A stretch of 64,000 nt of DNA from Nocardia amamiensis (GTDB lineage Bacteria > Actinomycetota > Actinomycetes > Mycobacteriales > Mycobacteriaceae): positions 1 to 64,000 of the forward strand of contig NZ_JADLQX010000012.1 of assembly GCF_015477605.1 (NCBI RefSeq), in the 5' to 3' direction. Position 1 is the first letter of the stretch. Each line of letters begins with the position of its first letter. The notes under the pieces were generated by a model. It saw nothing but the letters and a program-made list of their open reading frames with translations, was not told where the DNA came from and searched no databases. This document shows, in pieces, positions 27,788-34,671 of the stretch. Made by a program: the position numbers and the translations under genes.

Positions 27788-28732
27788 GTGCGGACGCTGC
27801 TGATCGTGAACCCGAATGCCACCTCGACTACGCCGGCGACCCGGGACCTGCTGGCGCACGCGTTGGAGAGCCGCACCCAGCTGACGGTTGCGCACACCCA
27901 GCACCGCGGTCACGCGGCGGAACTGGCCCAGTGGGCAGCGACCAATGAGATGGACCTGATCGTCGTGCACGGTGGCGATGGGACGGTCAACGAGACCATC
28001 AACGGCTTCCTTCCGCTGCCCGAACTGGACGACGGCCAGGCCTGGCTGCCGCGCTTGGGCGTGATCCCCGGCGGCTCGGCGAACGTCTTCGCCAGGGCGC
28101 TCGGCATCTCGCCGGACCCGGTGACCGCAACCAACCAGCTCATCGACCTGCTCACGGTGGATTCCGATCGCCGCATCGGCCTCGGCACGGCGGACGACCG
28201 CTGGTTCTGTTTCAGCGCGGGCGTCGGATTGGACGCCGATGTGTGTGAGGCGATCGACGCCAGCCGCGCACGCGGCCGCACCGCCACCCCCGCCCGCTAT
28301 GTTCGAACAACTGTGCGACAATTCTTCCGGGCAAAACGCAACGAACCGAGCGTTCGAGTCGAAATTCCCGGCCGCGAATCCGTGGACGGGGTGCATTACG
28401 CGTTCGTTACGAACACCACACCCTGGACATACTTGAACGCCACACCGGTGCACACCAACCCCGGCACCCGCTTCGAAACGGGGCTCGGCGTGTTTGCCGT
28501 GCGGTCCATGGCGGTGCTCCCGACACTCCTGCTCGCGCGTCAGCTTCTCATGCCCAACGGAAACCCCAAGTCGCGCAATTTATTTCGCGAAGACGACGTT
28601 CCCACCGTACGAATCGAGTCCAAAGAACCCATCGGCCTGCAAATCGATGGCGACTTCATCGGGAAGCGCAACGTGGTGGATTTCACCGCGGTGCCCGACG
28701 TCCTCGCCGTGGTCGCGCCGCACCCGCACTGA
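27788..28732 (+). CDS. Diacylglycerol kinase family lipid kinase
   Basis: A 314-residue DAGK-catalytic protein. LLIVNPNATST at the start, then the ATP motif VVHGGDGTVNETING, IPGGSANVFARALG, and the C-terminal FIGKRNVVDF with the beta-domain sequence GLQIDGD. These are the sphingosine/diacylglycerol kinase signatures GGDGT and PxGxxNxxAR. It probably phosphorylates diacylglycerol or a mycobacterial-type phosphatidylinositol precursor at the membrane. GTG start 27788. Homologous to Rv3218, and it sits before whiB1 as in M. tuberculosis. Confidence 0.88.
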   Translation: MRTLLIVNPNATSTTPATRDLLAHALESRTQLTVAHTQHRGHAAELAQWAATNEMDLIVVHGGDGTVNETINGFLPLPELDDGQAWLPRLGVIPGGSANVFARALGISPDPVTATNQLIDLLTVDSDRRIGLGTADDRWFCFSAGVGLDADVCEAIDASRARGRTATPARYVRTTVRQFFRAKRNEPSVRVEIPGRESVDGVHYAFVTNTTPWTYLNATPVHTNPGTRFETGLGVFAVRSMAVLPTLLLARQLLMPNGNPKSRNLFREDDVPTVRIESKEPIGLQIDGDFIGKRNVVDFTAVPDVLAVVAPHPH

Positions 28733-28984
28733 GCACGAAACGCCGCGAAAAACATCGCGGTTGTGCTGCGAAAACCAGGTAGAGCGAGTACAAAGGACCG
28801 GGCAGGCTCCCCATGTGGGGGCCTTTGGAGCGTGACCTTCCCCACGGTGCACCGCGTGCCTATTGACATCTACGGTGTTCGTGAAAGCATTCACAAGCAA
28901 CCGTGCGGAAACATTCGAGTCGCACAAGTGAACGAACCACAAACCATAGGCGCCGTGTGCGGCGCCCAGCAAAGGAGCAGAGGA

Positions 28985-29239
28985 ATGGACTGGCGCCACA
29001 AGGCCATCTGTCGCGATGAGGACCCCGAGCTGTTCTTCCCGGTGGGTAACAGTGGTCCGGCGCTCGCGCAGATTGCCGATGCCAAGCTGGTCTGCGCTCG
29101 CTGCCCCGTAACCGCCGACTGCCTGTCCTGGGCCCTGAAGTCCGGACAAGACGCCGGCGTGTGGGGTGGTATGAGCGAGGACGAGCGCCGGGCGCTGAAG
29201 CGCCGGAACGCGCGCACCCGCACCCGCACCGTCGTCTGA
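28985..29239 (+). CDS. whiB1: WhiB1 iron-sulfur transcriptional regulator
   Basis: An 84-residue WhiB protein with a 4Fe-4S cluster ligated by Cys9, Cys37, Cys40 and Cys46 (KLVCARCPVTADCL). It has the turn GVWGG and the basic AT-hook-like tail RRNARTRTRT. WhiB1 of mycobacteria is essential, binds sigma-A and senses nitric oxide. AAAGGAG lies about eight bases upstream of ATG 28985. About 250 bp upstream are non-coding and likely hold its regulatory sites; I identified none. Twin terminator hairpins follow. Confidence 0.95.
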   Translation: MDWRHKAICRDEDPELFFPVGNSGPALAQIADAKLVCARCPVTADCLSWALKSGQDAGVWGGMSEDERRALKRRNARTRTRTVV

Positions 29240-29250
29240 GACGAGCCGCC

Positions 29251-29315
29251 TTACCGGGCCATTCAGCAGCCCGGCCCGGTAAGCATTTCCAGCCCGGCAC
29301 CCCAGGTGCCGGGCT
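29251..29315 (+). terminator. Tandem terminator hairpins after whiB1
   Basis: Hairpin one: TTACCGGGCC (29251-29260) with GGCCCGGTAA (29273-29282). Hairpin two: AGCCCGGCAC (29291-29300) with GTGCCGGGCT (29306-29315), five-base loop. Both stems are perfect over ten pairs. They separate whiB1 from the convergent pdtaS. Confidence 0.85.
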
Positions 29316-29365
29316 GTGTTGCGTCTCGGGCCGAAATGTATTGCGGCGCTGCAAAACAAGCACCG

Positions 29366-30880
29366 TCAGCGGCCGGAGCGGCGCCCCAGCGGCACACGCA
29401 GGACGGCGTCGGTGCCGATGTCGGCACCAGGGTGCAGGCCGATGGAACCGCCCAGTTCGGCGGTGACCAGGGTGCGGACGATTTGGAGGCCGAGGCGGTC
29501 GGAGGATTCCAGGCTGAAACCCGGTGGGAGGCCGCGGCCGTCGTCGCTGATGATCACGTCCAGCCACCGGGCGGAACGCTCGGAACGTATTGTCACCGTG
29601 CCGTTTTCGCCGGAATCGAAGGCGTGCTCGATGGCGTTCTGCACCAGTTCGGTCAGCACCATCACCAGCGGGGTCGCGCGTTCGGCGGAGAAGACACCGA
29701 GCGAGCCCGCGCGGCGCACTTTGATGCGCGTGGTGTGCACGGTGGCGACGTCGGCCATGATCGGCAGCAGCCGGTCGACGACCTCGTCCAGGTCGACCTC
29801 TTCGTCCACCGACATGGACAGCATTTCGTGCACGGACGCGATGGAGGTGACCCTGCGCACCGATTCGGTGAGCGCGACCTGCGCCTCCTCGTTCTCGGTG
29901 CGGCGGGCTTGCAGGCGAAGCAGGGCGGCGACGGTTTGCAGGTTGTTCTTCACCCGGTGATGGATCTCCCGGATGGTGGCGTCCTTGCTGAGCAGGGCGC
30001 GATCGCGCCGTTTCACCTCGGTGACGTCGCGAACGAGCACGGCGGCGCCGGCCAGTTCACCGTGCGGGCGCAAGACGAGCGTGCGCAGCAGCACGGTGGC
30101 GCCGCGCGCCTCGACCTCCATGCGCCGCCCGGTCCGGCCCGCGAGCGCGGCCTGGATGTCGCCGACCACCTCTTGCGCGTCGAATGGGTCGGTGATCAGG
30201 GATCGGGTGGTGACGGCGAGGTCCTGTCCGGCCAGATCGGCTTGCAAGCCCATCCGGTGGTAGGCCGAGAGGGCGTTCGGGCTGGCGTAGACGACGATTC
30301 CCTCGGTGTCGAGCCGGATGAATCCGTCTCCCGCGCGGGGGCTGGAATGGGTGGCCGCGCGATCCTCGGTGGTCGGGAAGGTGCCGTCGGCGATCATCTG
30401 GCACAGGTCGTCGGCGCAGGCCACGTAGGCGGTCTCCAGTTGGCTGCGCACCCGGGGACGTTGGATATCGGTATCCCGGCTGAGCACGGCGATCACGTCG
30501 TCGCCGCAGCGCACCGGGATCGCCTCGCGCATGGCGTGCATCGGGTGGGGGTGATACACGCCGGATGCCTCGACCTCGCTGTCGGCCCGCACGATTTCGC
30601 CGGTCACCAGAGCGTCGAACACCTGCGGGTGGTCGACCCGCAGGGCGACCGTCCCGACCAGGTCTTCCTGGTGCACGGTGGGGGCGGTGGTCGGGCGGCA
30701 CTGCGCGACGCACACGATATCCGCGCCTTCGGTCACCGGGCCCGCACCGACCCACAACAGCAGGTCGGCGAAGGACAGATCGGCCAGCAGCTGCCAATCG
30801 CCCACCACCCGCTGCAGATGGTCGACGGCGACGCCGGGTAGGTCGGTGTGCTCGGCCAGCAACTCGCTCAGTGTCGCCAT
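29366..30880 (-). CDS. pdtaS: Sensor histidine kinase PdtaS
   Basis: A 504-residue cytosolic sensor kinase. The N-terminal GAF-like region spans about 1-150 and PAS spans about 185-290 (GFIRLDTEGIVVYASPNALS). The HisKA_2 dimerisation helix follows, with phospho-acceptor His in REIHHRVKNNLQTVAALLRLQ. The HATPase carries N (ELVQNAIEHAF), G1 (DDGRGLP) and G2 motifs. In mycobacteria PdtaS signals to PdtaR, an ANTAR response regulator acting on RNA antitermination; the GAF domain may sense copper and nitric oxide. ATG 30880. 22 bp after the biotinylated carrier gene, as Rv3220c follows Rv3221c. Confidence 0.93.
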   Translation of the reverse strand: MATLSELLAEHTDLPGVAVDHLQRVVGDWQLLADLSFADLLLWVGAGPVTEGADIVCVAQCRPTTAPTVHQEDLVGTVALRVDHPQVFDALVTGEIVRADSEVEASGVYHPHPMHAMREAIPVRCGDDVIAVLSRDTDIQRPRVRSQLETAYVACADDLCQMIADGTFPTTEDRAATHSSPRAGDGFIRLDTEGIVVYASPNALSAYHRMGLQADLAGQDLAVTTRSLITDPFDAQEVVGDIQAALAGRTGRRMEVEARGATVLLRTLVLRPHGELAGAAVLVRDVTEVKRRDRALLSKDATIREIHHRVKNNLQTVAALLRLQARRTENEEAQVALTESVRRVTSIASVHEMLSMSVDEEVDLDEVVDRLLPIMADVATVHTTRIKVRRAGSLGVFSAERATPLVMVLTELVQNAIEHAFDSGENGTVTIRSERSARWLDVIISDDGRGLPPGFSLESSDRLGLQIVRTLVTAELGGSIGLHPGADIGTDAVLRVPLGRRSGR

Positions 30881-30902
30881 GAAGATCTACCGCCGGAATC
30901 GC

Positions 30903-31118
30903 TCAGGAAATGACCGCGATGAGATGCCCGGCCTTGATCGCGTCGCCTTCCTTGACGCCGACCGAGGTCACCGTGCCGCTGGACTCCGCGACCACCGGGA
31001 TCTCCATTTTCATCGACTCGAGGATAACCAGCGTGTCGCCCTCCTGGACCTCGTCGCCTTCGGCGACGACCACCTGGTAGACGACCGACACCAGCTCGGC
31101 GAGCACTTCCTCCGCCAT
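30903..31118 (-). CDS. Biotin/lipoyl-attachment carrier protein (TB7.3-like)
   Basis: A 71-residue biotinyl domain with the biotinylation site in ILESMKMEIPV (Lys37) and flanking turns GDEVQEGD and GTVTSVGVKEGDAIKAGHLI. It is a carrier for a biotin-dependent carboxylase or an orphan biotinylated protein. GAGGAATGGGG precedes ATG 31118; upstream in-frame starts would add noise. Homologous to Rv3221c and divergent from bL37 over about 89 bp. Confidence 0.92.
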   Translation of the reverse strand: MAEEVLAELVSVVYQVVVAEGDEVQEGDTLVILESMKMEIPVVAESSGTVTSVGVKEGDAIKAGHLIAVIS

Positions 31119-31207
31119 GGCACCCCATTCCTCTTCGGCCTGCATCCGCTGACGGTACAGCCAACCACACATGAAACAATGGCCTTCAACCAGAAGGGAG
31201 ACTACTC

Positions 31208-31282
31208 ATGGGTAAGCGCGGACGTAAGAAGCGTAGTCGCAAGGGAAACGCGGCCAACCACGGCAAGCGGCCCAACGCCTGA
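31208..31282 (+). CDS. Ribosomal protein bL37 (24 residues)
   Basis: ATG at 31208 follows AGAAGGGAG. The product is MGKRGRKKRSRKG then NAANHGKRPNA, nearly the same as the mycobacterial bL37 that was found in 70S structures and missed by older annotations. It is highly basic and sits in the large subunit. Too short for most gene callers, yet conserved with its position between the biotinyl protein and rshA. A 54-bp palindrome follows 15 bp downstream. Confidence 0.9.
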   Translation: MGKRGRKKRSRKGNAANHGKRPNA

Positions 31283-31297
31283 GCGCACGCTCGGCCC

Positions 31298-31351
31298 GCA
31301 AACGCGAAGCGGCACGCCTTCCTGCAGGAAGGCGTGCCGCTTCGCGTTTGC
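31298..31351. terminator. 54-bp perfect palindrome, bidirectional terminator
   Basis: Bases 31298-31324 (GCAAACGCGAAGC ... CCTTCCTG) are the exact reverse complement of 31325-31351, 27 bp per arm with no spacer. It lies between convergent bL37 and rshA. RNA of either strand folds to a very stable hairpin. Confidence 0.9.
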
Positions 31352-31357
31352 AACCGG

Positions 31358-31645
31358 CTAGTCGGAGGTCTCGACCGAAGTCTCGGTGGCGATGAACGCG
31401 CGGCGCAATTCGACGGTCAGCCGCTCGCGCAGCGACTCGGGCGCGCGGTCGCCGCCGCACTTGCGGCTGAGCAGGCCCTTGATCTTCTCCTCGATGCCGT
31501 AGGCCTCGATACACGGGCTGCAATGCTCCATGTGATGCTGCAACCGAGCCCGGGTCGCCTCGTCGCACTCCCCGTCCAGCATCAACCACACGTCGGCGAG
31601 CACCGCCGTGCAGTCGAGCTCCATATCAGGGTCCCAATCGCTCAT
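31358..31645 (-). CDS. rshA: Mycothiol-system anti-sigma factor RshA/RsrA
   Basis: A 95-residue zinc-binding anti-sigma factor with the ZAS motif H38xxxC42xxC45 (HHMEHCSPC) and an extra early cysteine pair. Oxidation makes disulfides, zinc leaves and SigH is released. ATG 31645 is fixed by alignment with the family start ([12 protein letters not shown]). It is separated from sigH by a mini-ORF that links both by ATGA overlaps. Homologous to Rv3221A. Confidence 0.93.
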   Translation of the reverse strand: MSDWDPDMELDCTAVLADVWLMLDGECDEATRARLQHHMEHCSPCIEAYGIEEKIKGLLSRKCGGDRAPESLRERLTVELRRAFIATETSVETSD

Positions 31646-31716
31646 GACTGCGCCTCGCTGGCGCTCGGCTCCGTCACGAGCGAGTGCTCGGCCGTGTTCA
31701 ATGTTCGCTCGCTCAT
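31642..31716 (-). CDS. MIRU-like 24-residue mini-ORF between sigH and rshA
   Basis: ATG 31716 overlaps the sigH stop as ATGA, and its TGA (31644-31642) overlaps the rshA ATG as ATGA. The product is [14 protein letters not shown] then [10 protein letters not shown]. The first bases ATGAGCGA are repeated at the start of rshA, as if the element had inserted into an existing ATGA junction. Expression as a peptide is likely if coupling holds, but a function for the peptide is doubtful. Confidence 0.6.
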   Translation of the reverse strand: MSERTLNTAEHSLVTEPSASEAQS

Positions 31717-32348
31717 GGCTGCTTGACCTCCTGGCGTTCCCCCGACCGGTTGAATCCACGCTCGCGCGCCACGTCGGCGAGCAAACCTTTCAATTGTTTC
31801 CGGCCGCGGTGCAGCCGGGACATCACCGTACCGATGGGGGTGCCCATGATGTCGGCGATTTCCTTATACGGGAAGCCCTCGACATCCGCGTAGTACACCG
31901 CCATCCGGAATTCCTCCGGCAGTTCTTGCAATGCCGCCTTGATGTCGTCGTCCGGCAAAGCATCGAGTGCCTCGACCTCGGCGGAGCGCAGGCCCTGTGA
32001 GGTGTGCTCGGCGGTCGCGGCCAACTGCCAGTCGGTGATCTCGTCGGTGGGGTACTGCGCCGGCTGCCGCTGCTTCTTGCGGTAGGAGTTGATGTAGGTG
32101 TTGGTCAGGATCCGGTACAGCCAGGCACGGAGGTTGGTGCCCTCCCGGAACGACTTGAACCCCTGATACGCCTTGACGTAGGTCTCCTGGACCAGATCCT
32201 CGGCGTCCGCCGGGTTCCTGGTCATGCGCAGCGCGGCGCCGTAGAGCTGGTCGAGCAGCGGCAGCGCGTCCCGCTCGAACCGCTGTGCCAGCTCGGCATC
32301 GTCGACGGCAGCGACATCGTCGGCCACCACGTCATCGTCGCTCGTCAC
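31713..32348 (-). CDS. sigH: ECF sigma factor SigH (SigR type)
   Basis: A 211-residue thiol-stress sigma factor. Region 2: [21 protein letters not shown], then [20 protein letters not shown], almost identical to M. tuberculosis SigH. Region 4: [17 protein letters not shown], then [24 protein letters not shown] 32348 with AAGGGA upstream matches the usual SigH start. The frame stays open to an ATG at 32519, adding 57 residues (SigH-prime). The promoter 32541-32568 has SigH's own consensus, so it should be autoregulated. Stop overlaps the mini-ORF start (ATGA). Confidence 0.95.
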   Translation of the reverse strand: MTSDDDVVADDVAAVDDAELAQRFERDALPLLDQLYGAALRMTRNPADAEDLVQETYVKAYQGFKSFREGTNLRAWLYRILTNTYINSYRKKQRQPAQYPTDEITDWQLAATAEHTSQGLRSAEVEALDALPDDDIKAALQELPEEFRMAVYYADVEGFPYKEIADIMGTPIGTVMSRLHRGRKQLKGLLADVARERGFNRSGERQEVKQP

Positions 32349-32519
32349 ACCTGTCCCTTCGATTGCCGTACCTGCCAAATCTACCGGCAACGGCATATCG
32401 AGCGGGAATCCGCCTTCGGTCGGTGACACCGCGGTCCATACCGGACGATCATCGAGCAGCACGGGCACCGATATCTCCTTCACGTCTCCATAGGGCCTGC
32501 TCACGCGATGGAAACCCAT
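32349..32519 (-). other. N-terminal extension reading frame of SigH (SigH-prime)
   Basis: ATG 32519 begins 57 codons in frame with sigH ([18 protein letters not shown] ...), about 16 bases after the predicted start of the autoregulated transcript. There is no clear SD, which suits a near-leaderless start. In Streptomyces coelicolor SigR has a similar unstable long isoform of about 55 extra residues. Confidence 0.6.
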
Positions 32520-32540
32520 CCGAGCGCTGTGTATCGCCTA

Positions 32541-32568
32541 CAACATGCGCGGCCCCTGCGGTGTTCCC
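32541..32568 (-). promoter_or_regulatory. SigH-type promoter of sigH
   Basis: On the minus strand GGGAAC (32568-32563), 18-base spacer, GTTG (32544-32541). This matches the SigH/SigR consensus GGGAAT-N18-GTTG closely. Transcription would start near 32535. Confidence 0.85.
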
Positions 32569-32644
32569 GTGACCACCGACTCGCGGCGAAATTCCAGGAA
32601 ATCCCGTTGCGACCAGGGCTTGTCCCGCCGCTAATGTTTCGGCC

Positions 32645-33139
32645 ATGGCAGCAGGCTCGACACCGGCGATCCGCACGTTGACCCAGGCTGAGGTGCCGCA
32701 CCGGGTGCACGTCTACAAGCACGATCCACGCGCGGACTCCTACGGCACCGAGGCGGTGGATGCGTTGGGCGCCGAACTCGGGGTGGCGGCCGAGCAGATC
32801 TTCAAGACCCTGGTCATCGAGCTGGCCACCGGCGCACTCGCGGTGGCGGTGCTTCCCGTGCCGAACACGTTGTCGCTCAAGGCCGCCGCCGCGGCCCTGG
32901 GCGCGTCGAAGGCGAGCATGGCCGACAAGACCCGAGCGGAGAAGACGACCGGGTACGTACTCGGCGGCATCTCCCCGCTCGGCCAGCGCAAACCGCTGCC
33001 CACCGTGATCGATGACTCGGCGTTGTCCTGGGACCGCGTGTTGTGCAGCGCGGGGCGGCGCGGTCTGGAGATCGAGCTGGCGCCCGCCGATCTGATCCGG
33101 CTGACCAGCGCGGTCACCGCACCGGTGATATCCGCGTAA
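32645..33139 (+). CDS. ybaK: Cys-tRNA(Pro)/Cys-tRNA(Cys) deacylase YbaK
   Basis: A 164-residue editing-domain protein that removes mischarged aminoacyl groups from tRNA(Pro). The YbaK/EbsC fold is visible: PHRVHVYKHDP at the start, LGVAAEQIFKTLVIELATGALAVAVLP, KAAAAALGASKASMADKTRAE, and GYVLGGISPLGQRKPLPTVID. The lysine in the FKTL segment is the usual catalytic one. ATG 32645. Divergent from sigH. Confidence 0.92.
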   Translation: MAAGSTPAIRTLTQAEVPHRVHVYKHDPRADSYGTEAVDALGAELGVAAEQIFKTLVIELATGALAVAVLPVPNTLSLKAAAAALGASKASMADKTRAEKTTGYVLGGISPLGQRKPLPTVIDDSALSWDRVLCSAGRRGLEIELAPADLIRLTSAVTAPVISA

Positions 33140-33207
33140 TCCAGCCAGAATCGCTGCGATCTGTGCGTTACTTGGAAACGGCCAGATTGATCCGACTCGA
33201 GGATGTG

Positions 33208-33579
33208 ATGCGAATGTTCGCGCACCAGCGTTTGCGCACCATGATCGTCGTGTTGTTCGGAACTCTCGTCGTGGCGCTCGGTTCGGTGTCGGTCCTCGCC
33301 CCGCAGGCCGCCGCCGCTCCGAGCATCCCGGCGGTCACACAGGTCAGCGATTACCCCTTCGACTTCGGCGGACAGGGCAACGACAATCGTTACCCCTTCG
33401 ATTTCGACGGCAAGGGCAACGATTCCCCGGCCGGTCAGGGCATGTTCGAGCAGGACGAGAAATCGGAGAAGACCGAGAAGCTCGGCGGGACTCTCACGAC
33501 CAAGATCATCGATCTGGTCGCCGGGATGATCAAATGCGGTCTGAATATCGCCACGCCTAGCGTGAAGTGCAGTTTCTGA
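33208..33579 (+). CDS. Small secreted protein with YPFDF repeats
   Basis: A 123-residue protein with a Sec signal peptide (TMIVVLFGTLVVALGSVSVL, likely cleaved at AAAA-P around residue 35). The mature part holds a twofold repeat, YPFDFGGQGNDN and YPFDFDGKGND, then a lysine/glutamate stretch. A C-terminal helix follows with two cysteines (KCGLNIATPSVKC), likely a disulfide. GAGGA precedes ATG 33208; GTG 33205 and ATG 33214 are alternatives. Unknown family and function. Confidence 0.7.
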   Translation: MRMFAHQRLRTMIVVLFGTLVVALGSVSVLAPQAAAAPSIPAVTQVSDYPFDFGGQGNDNRYPFDFDGKGNDSPAGQGMFEQDEKSEKTEKLGGTLTTKIIDLVAGMIKCGLNIATPSVKCSF

Positions 33580-33586
33580 TATCTCG

Positions 33587-33690
33587 CTGCGCCGCGTGTT
33601 CGCGGCTCGGCTCGGATCCGGGCCGCGAACGGGCAATTCTCGGTCTCGCTTGCCCCGGAAACAGGATTGGGCCGATGTGGGTGCGTTGCG
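33587..33690 (+). repeat. Short copy of a structured dispersed repeat
   Basis: cgcgtgttcgcgg and cgggccgcgaacgggcaat (33617-33635), with ctcggtctcgctt, match 43136-43168 with one or two changes. It lies between the secreted protein gene and the SRAP gene. Confidence 0.7.
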
Positions 33691-33715
33691 TGGCCAATCG
33701 TGGCAGCGGGGCGGG

Positions 33716-34504
33716 TCAGAGCAGGCTGATCTGCCCGGACGGCTCCTGATCCTGAACTCGGGCCAGCAACTCCGGGCCGTTGTTGCGCACGCTGTTGACC
33801 AGCGCGGGCACCGGGCGCGGCACGATTCCGGCGACCGTCTCCTCGCTCGGGGTCTCCAGCAGCGTCGCCGGGGCCGGGTGGTCCGGGTCCAGCCACGCGT
33901 CCCAGTGCTCCTGCGGCATGGGCAGCGGCATGCGGTCGTGGATGCGGATGAGATCTCCCACCGCGTCGGTGGTGAGGACGGTGCACGACAGCAGCGGCTC
34001 ACTCTCCGGCTGGGAACGGTCACGCCACACCGACCACAGCCCCGCCATGTAGAGCCGGGAACCGTCGGCGTTGGCCATGTAATACGGATGTTTGACGACC
34101 TTGCCTTTCGCCCCCGGCTCGGCGTTCGGTTCGACCACCCACTCGTACCAGCCGTCCATCGGCACCAGGCAGCGACGATATTTCACCGCGTCGCGGAAGG
34201 ATGGCGTGGTGGCGGCCTTGTCGGCGCGGGCGTTGAACAACGGCTTGCCCTTGACCGGCACGCCGGGCTCGGCGGCCTTGGTCCACACCGGGATCAGCCC
34301 CCAGCGCATACGCCGGATACGACGTTTCGGATCGTCGTCCTTACGGCCCGGGTCGTGCCGTTCGACCACGGTGAGGATCTGGGTAGTGGGAGCGACGTTG
34401 TAATTGGTGAAGGCGCCCTGATCGGTGGTATCGGTCTCGTCGATCGCGTCCAACTCGGCCGCGAGCCTGCCCGGATTGGTCGTGGTCGCATATCGTCCGC
34501 ACAT
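33716..34504 (-). CDS. SOS response-associated peptidase (SRAP/YedK type)
   Basis: Forms a covalent thiazolidine crosslink with abasic sites in single-stranded DNA. The product starts MCGRYATT, with Cys2 becoming the N-terminal nucleophile after Met removal. Further motifs are TNYNVAPTT, MRWGLIPVWTK, LFNARADKAATTPSFRDAV and CLVPMDGWYEW, ending in HDRMPLPMPQEHWDAWL. ATG 34504 is fixed by MCGRYA; the longer frame to 34621 is spurious. Rv3226c is the M. tuberculosis counterpart. Confidence 0.94.
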   Translation of the reverse strand: MCGRYATTTNPGRLAAELDAIDETDTTDQGAFTNYNVAPTTQILTVVERHDPGRKDDDPKRRIRRMRWGLIPVWTKAAEPGVPVKGKPLFNARADKAATTPSFRDAVKYRRCLVPMDGWYEWVVEPNAEPGAKGKVVKHPYYMANADGSRLYMAGLWSVWRDRSQPESEPLLSCTVLTTDAVGDLIRIHDRMPLPMPQEHWDAWLDPDHPAPATLLETPSEETVAGIVPRPVPALVNSVRNNGPELLARVQDQEPSGQISLL

Positions 34505-34671
34505 ATCCCGATACTCCCACCCGCCACCGACAGTGTCGGGGACAATGGGCCCATAATTGGTGACCTGTTGAGAGTTTTGACATAGCATTCTCTCATCGGC
34601 AAGGACGGTCCGCCCGTCCATTCAGGCGTGCGCATCGACCGGCCACCGCAGACGGCAAGAGGAGACCCACT

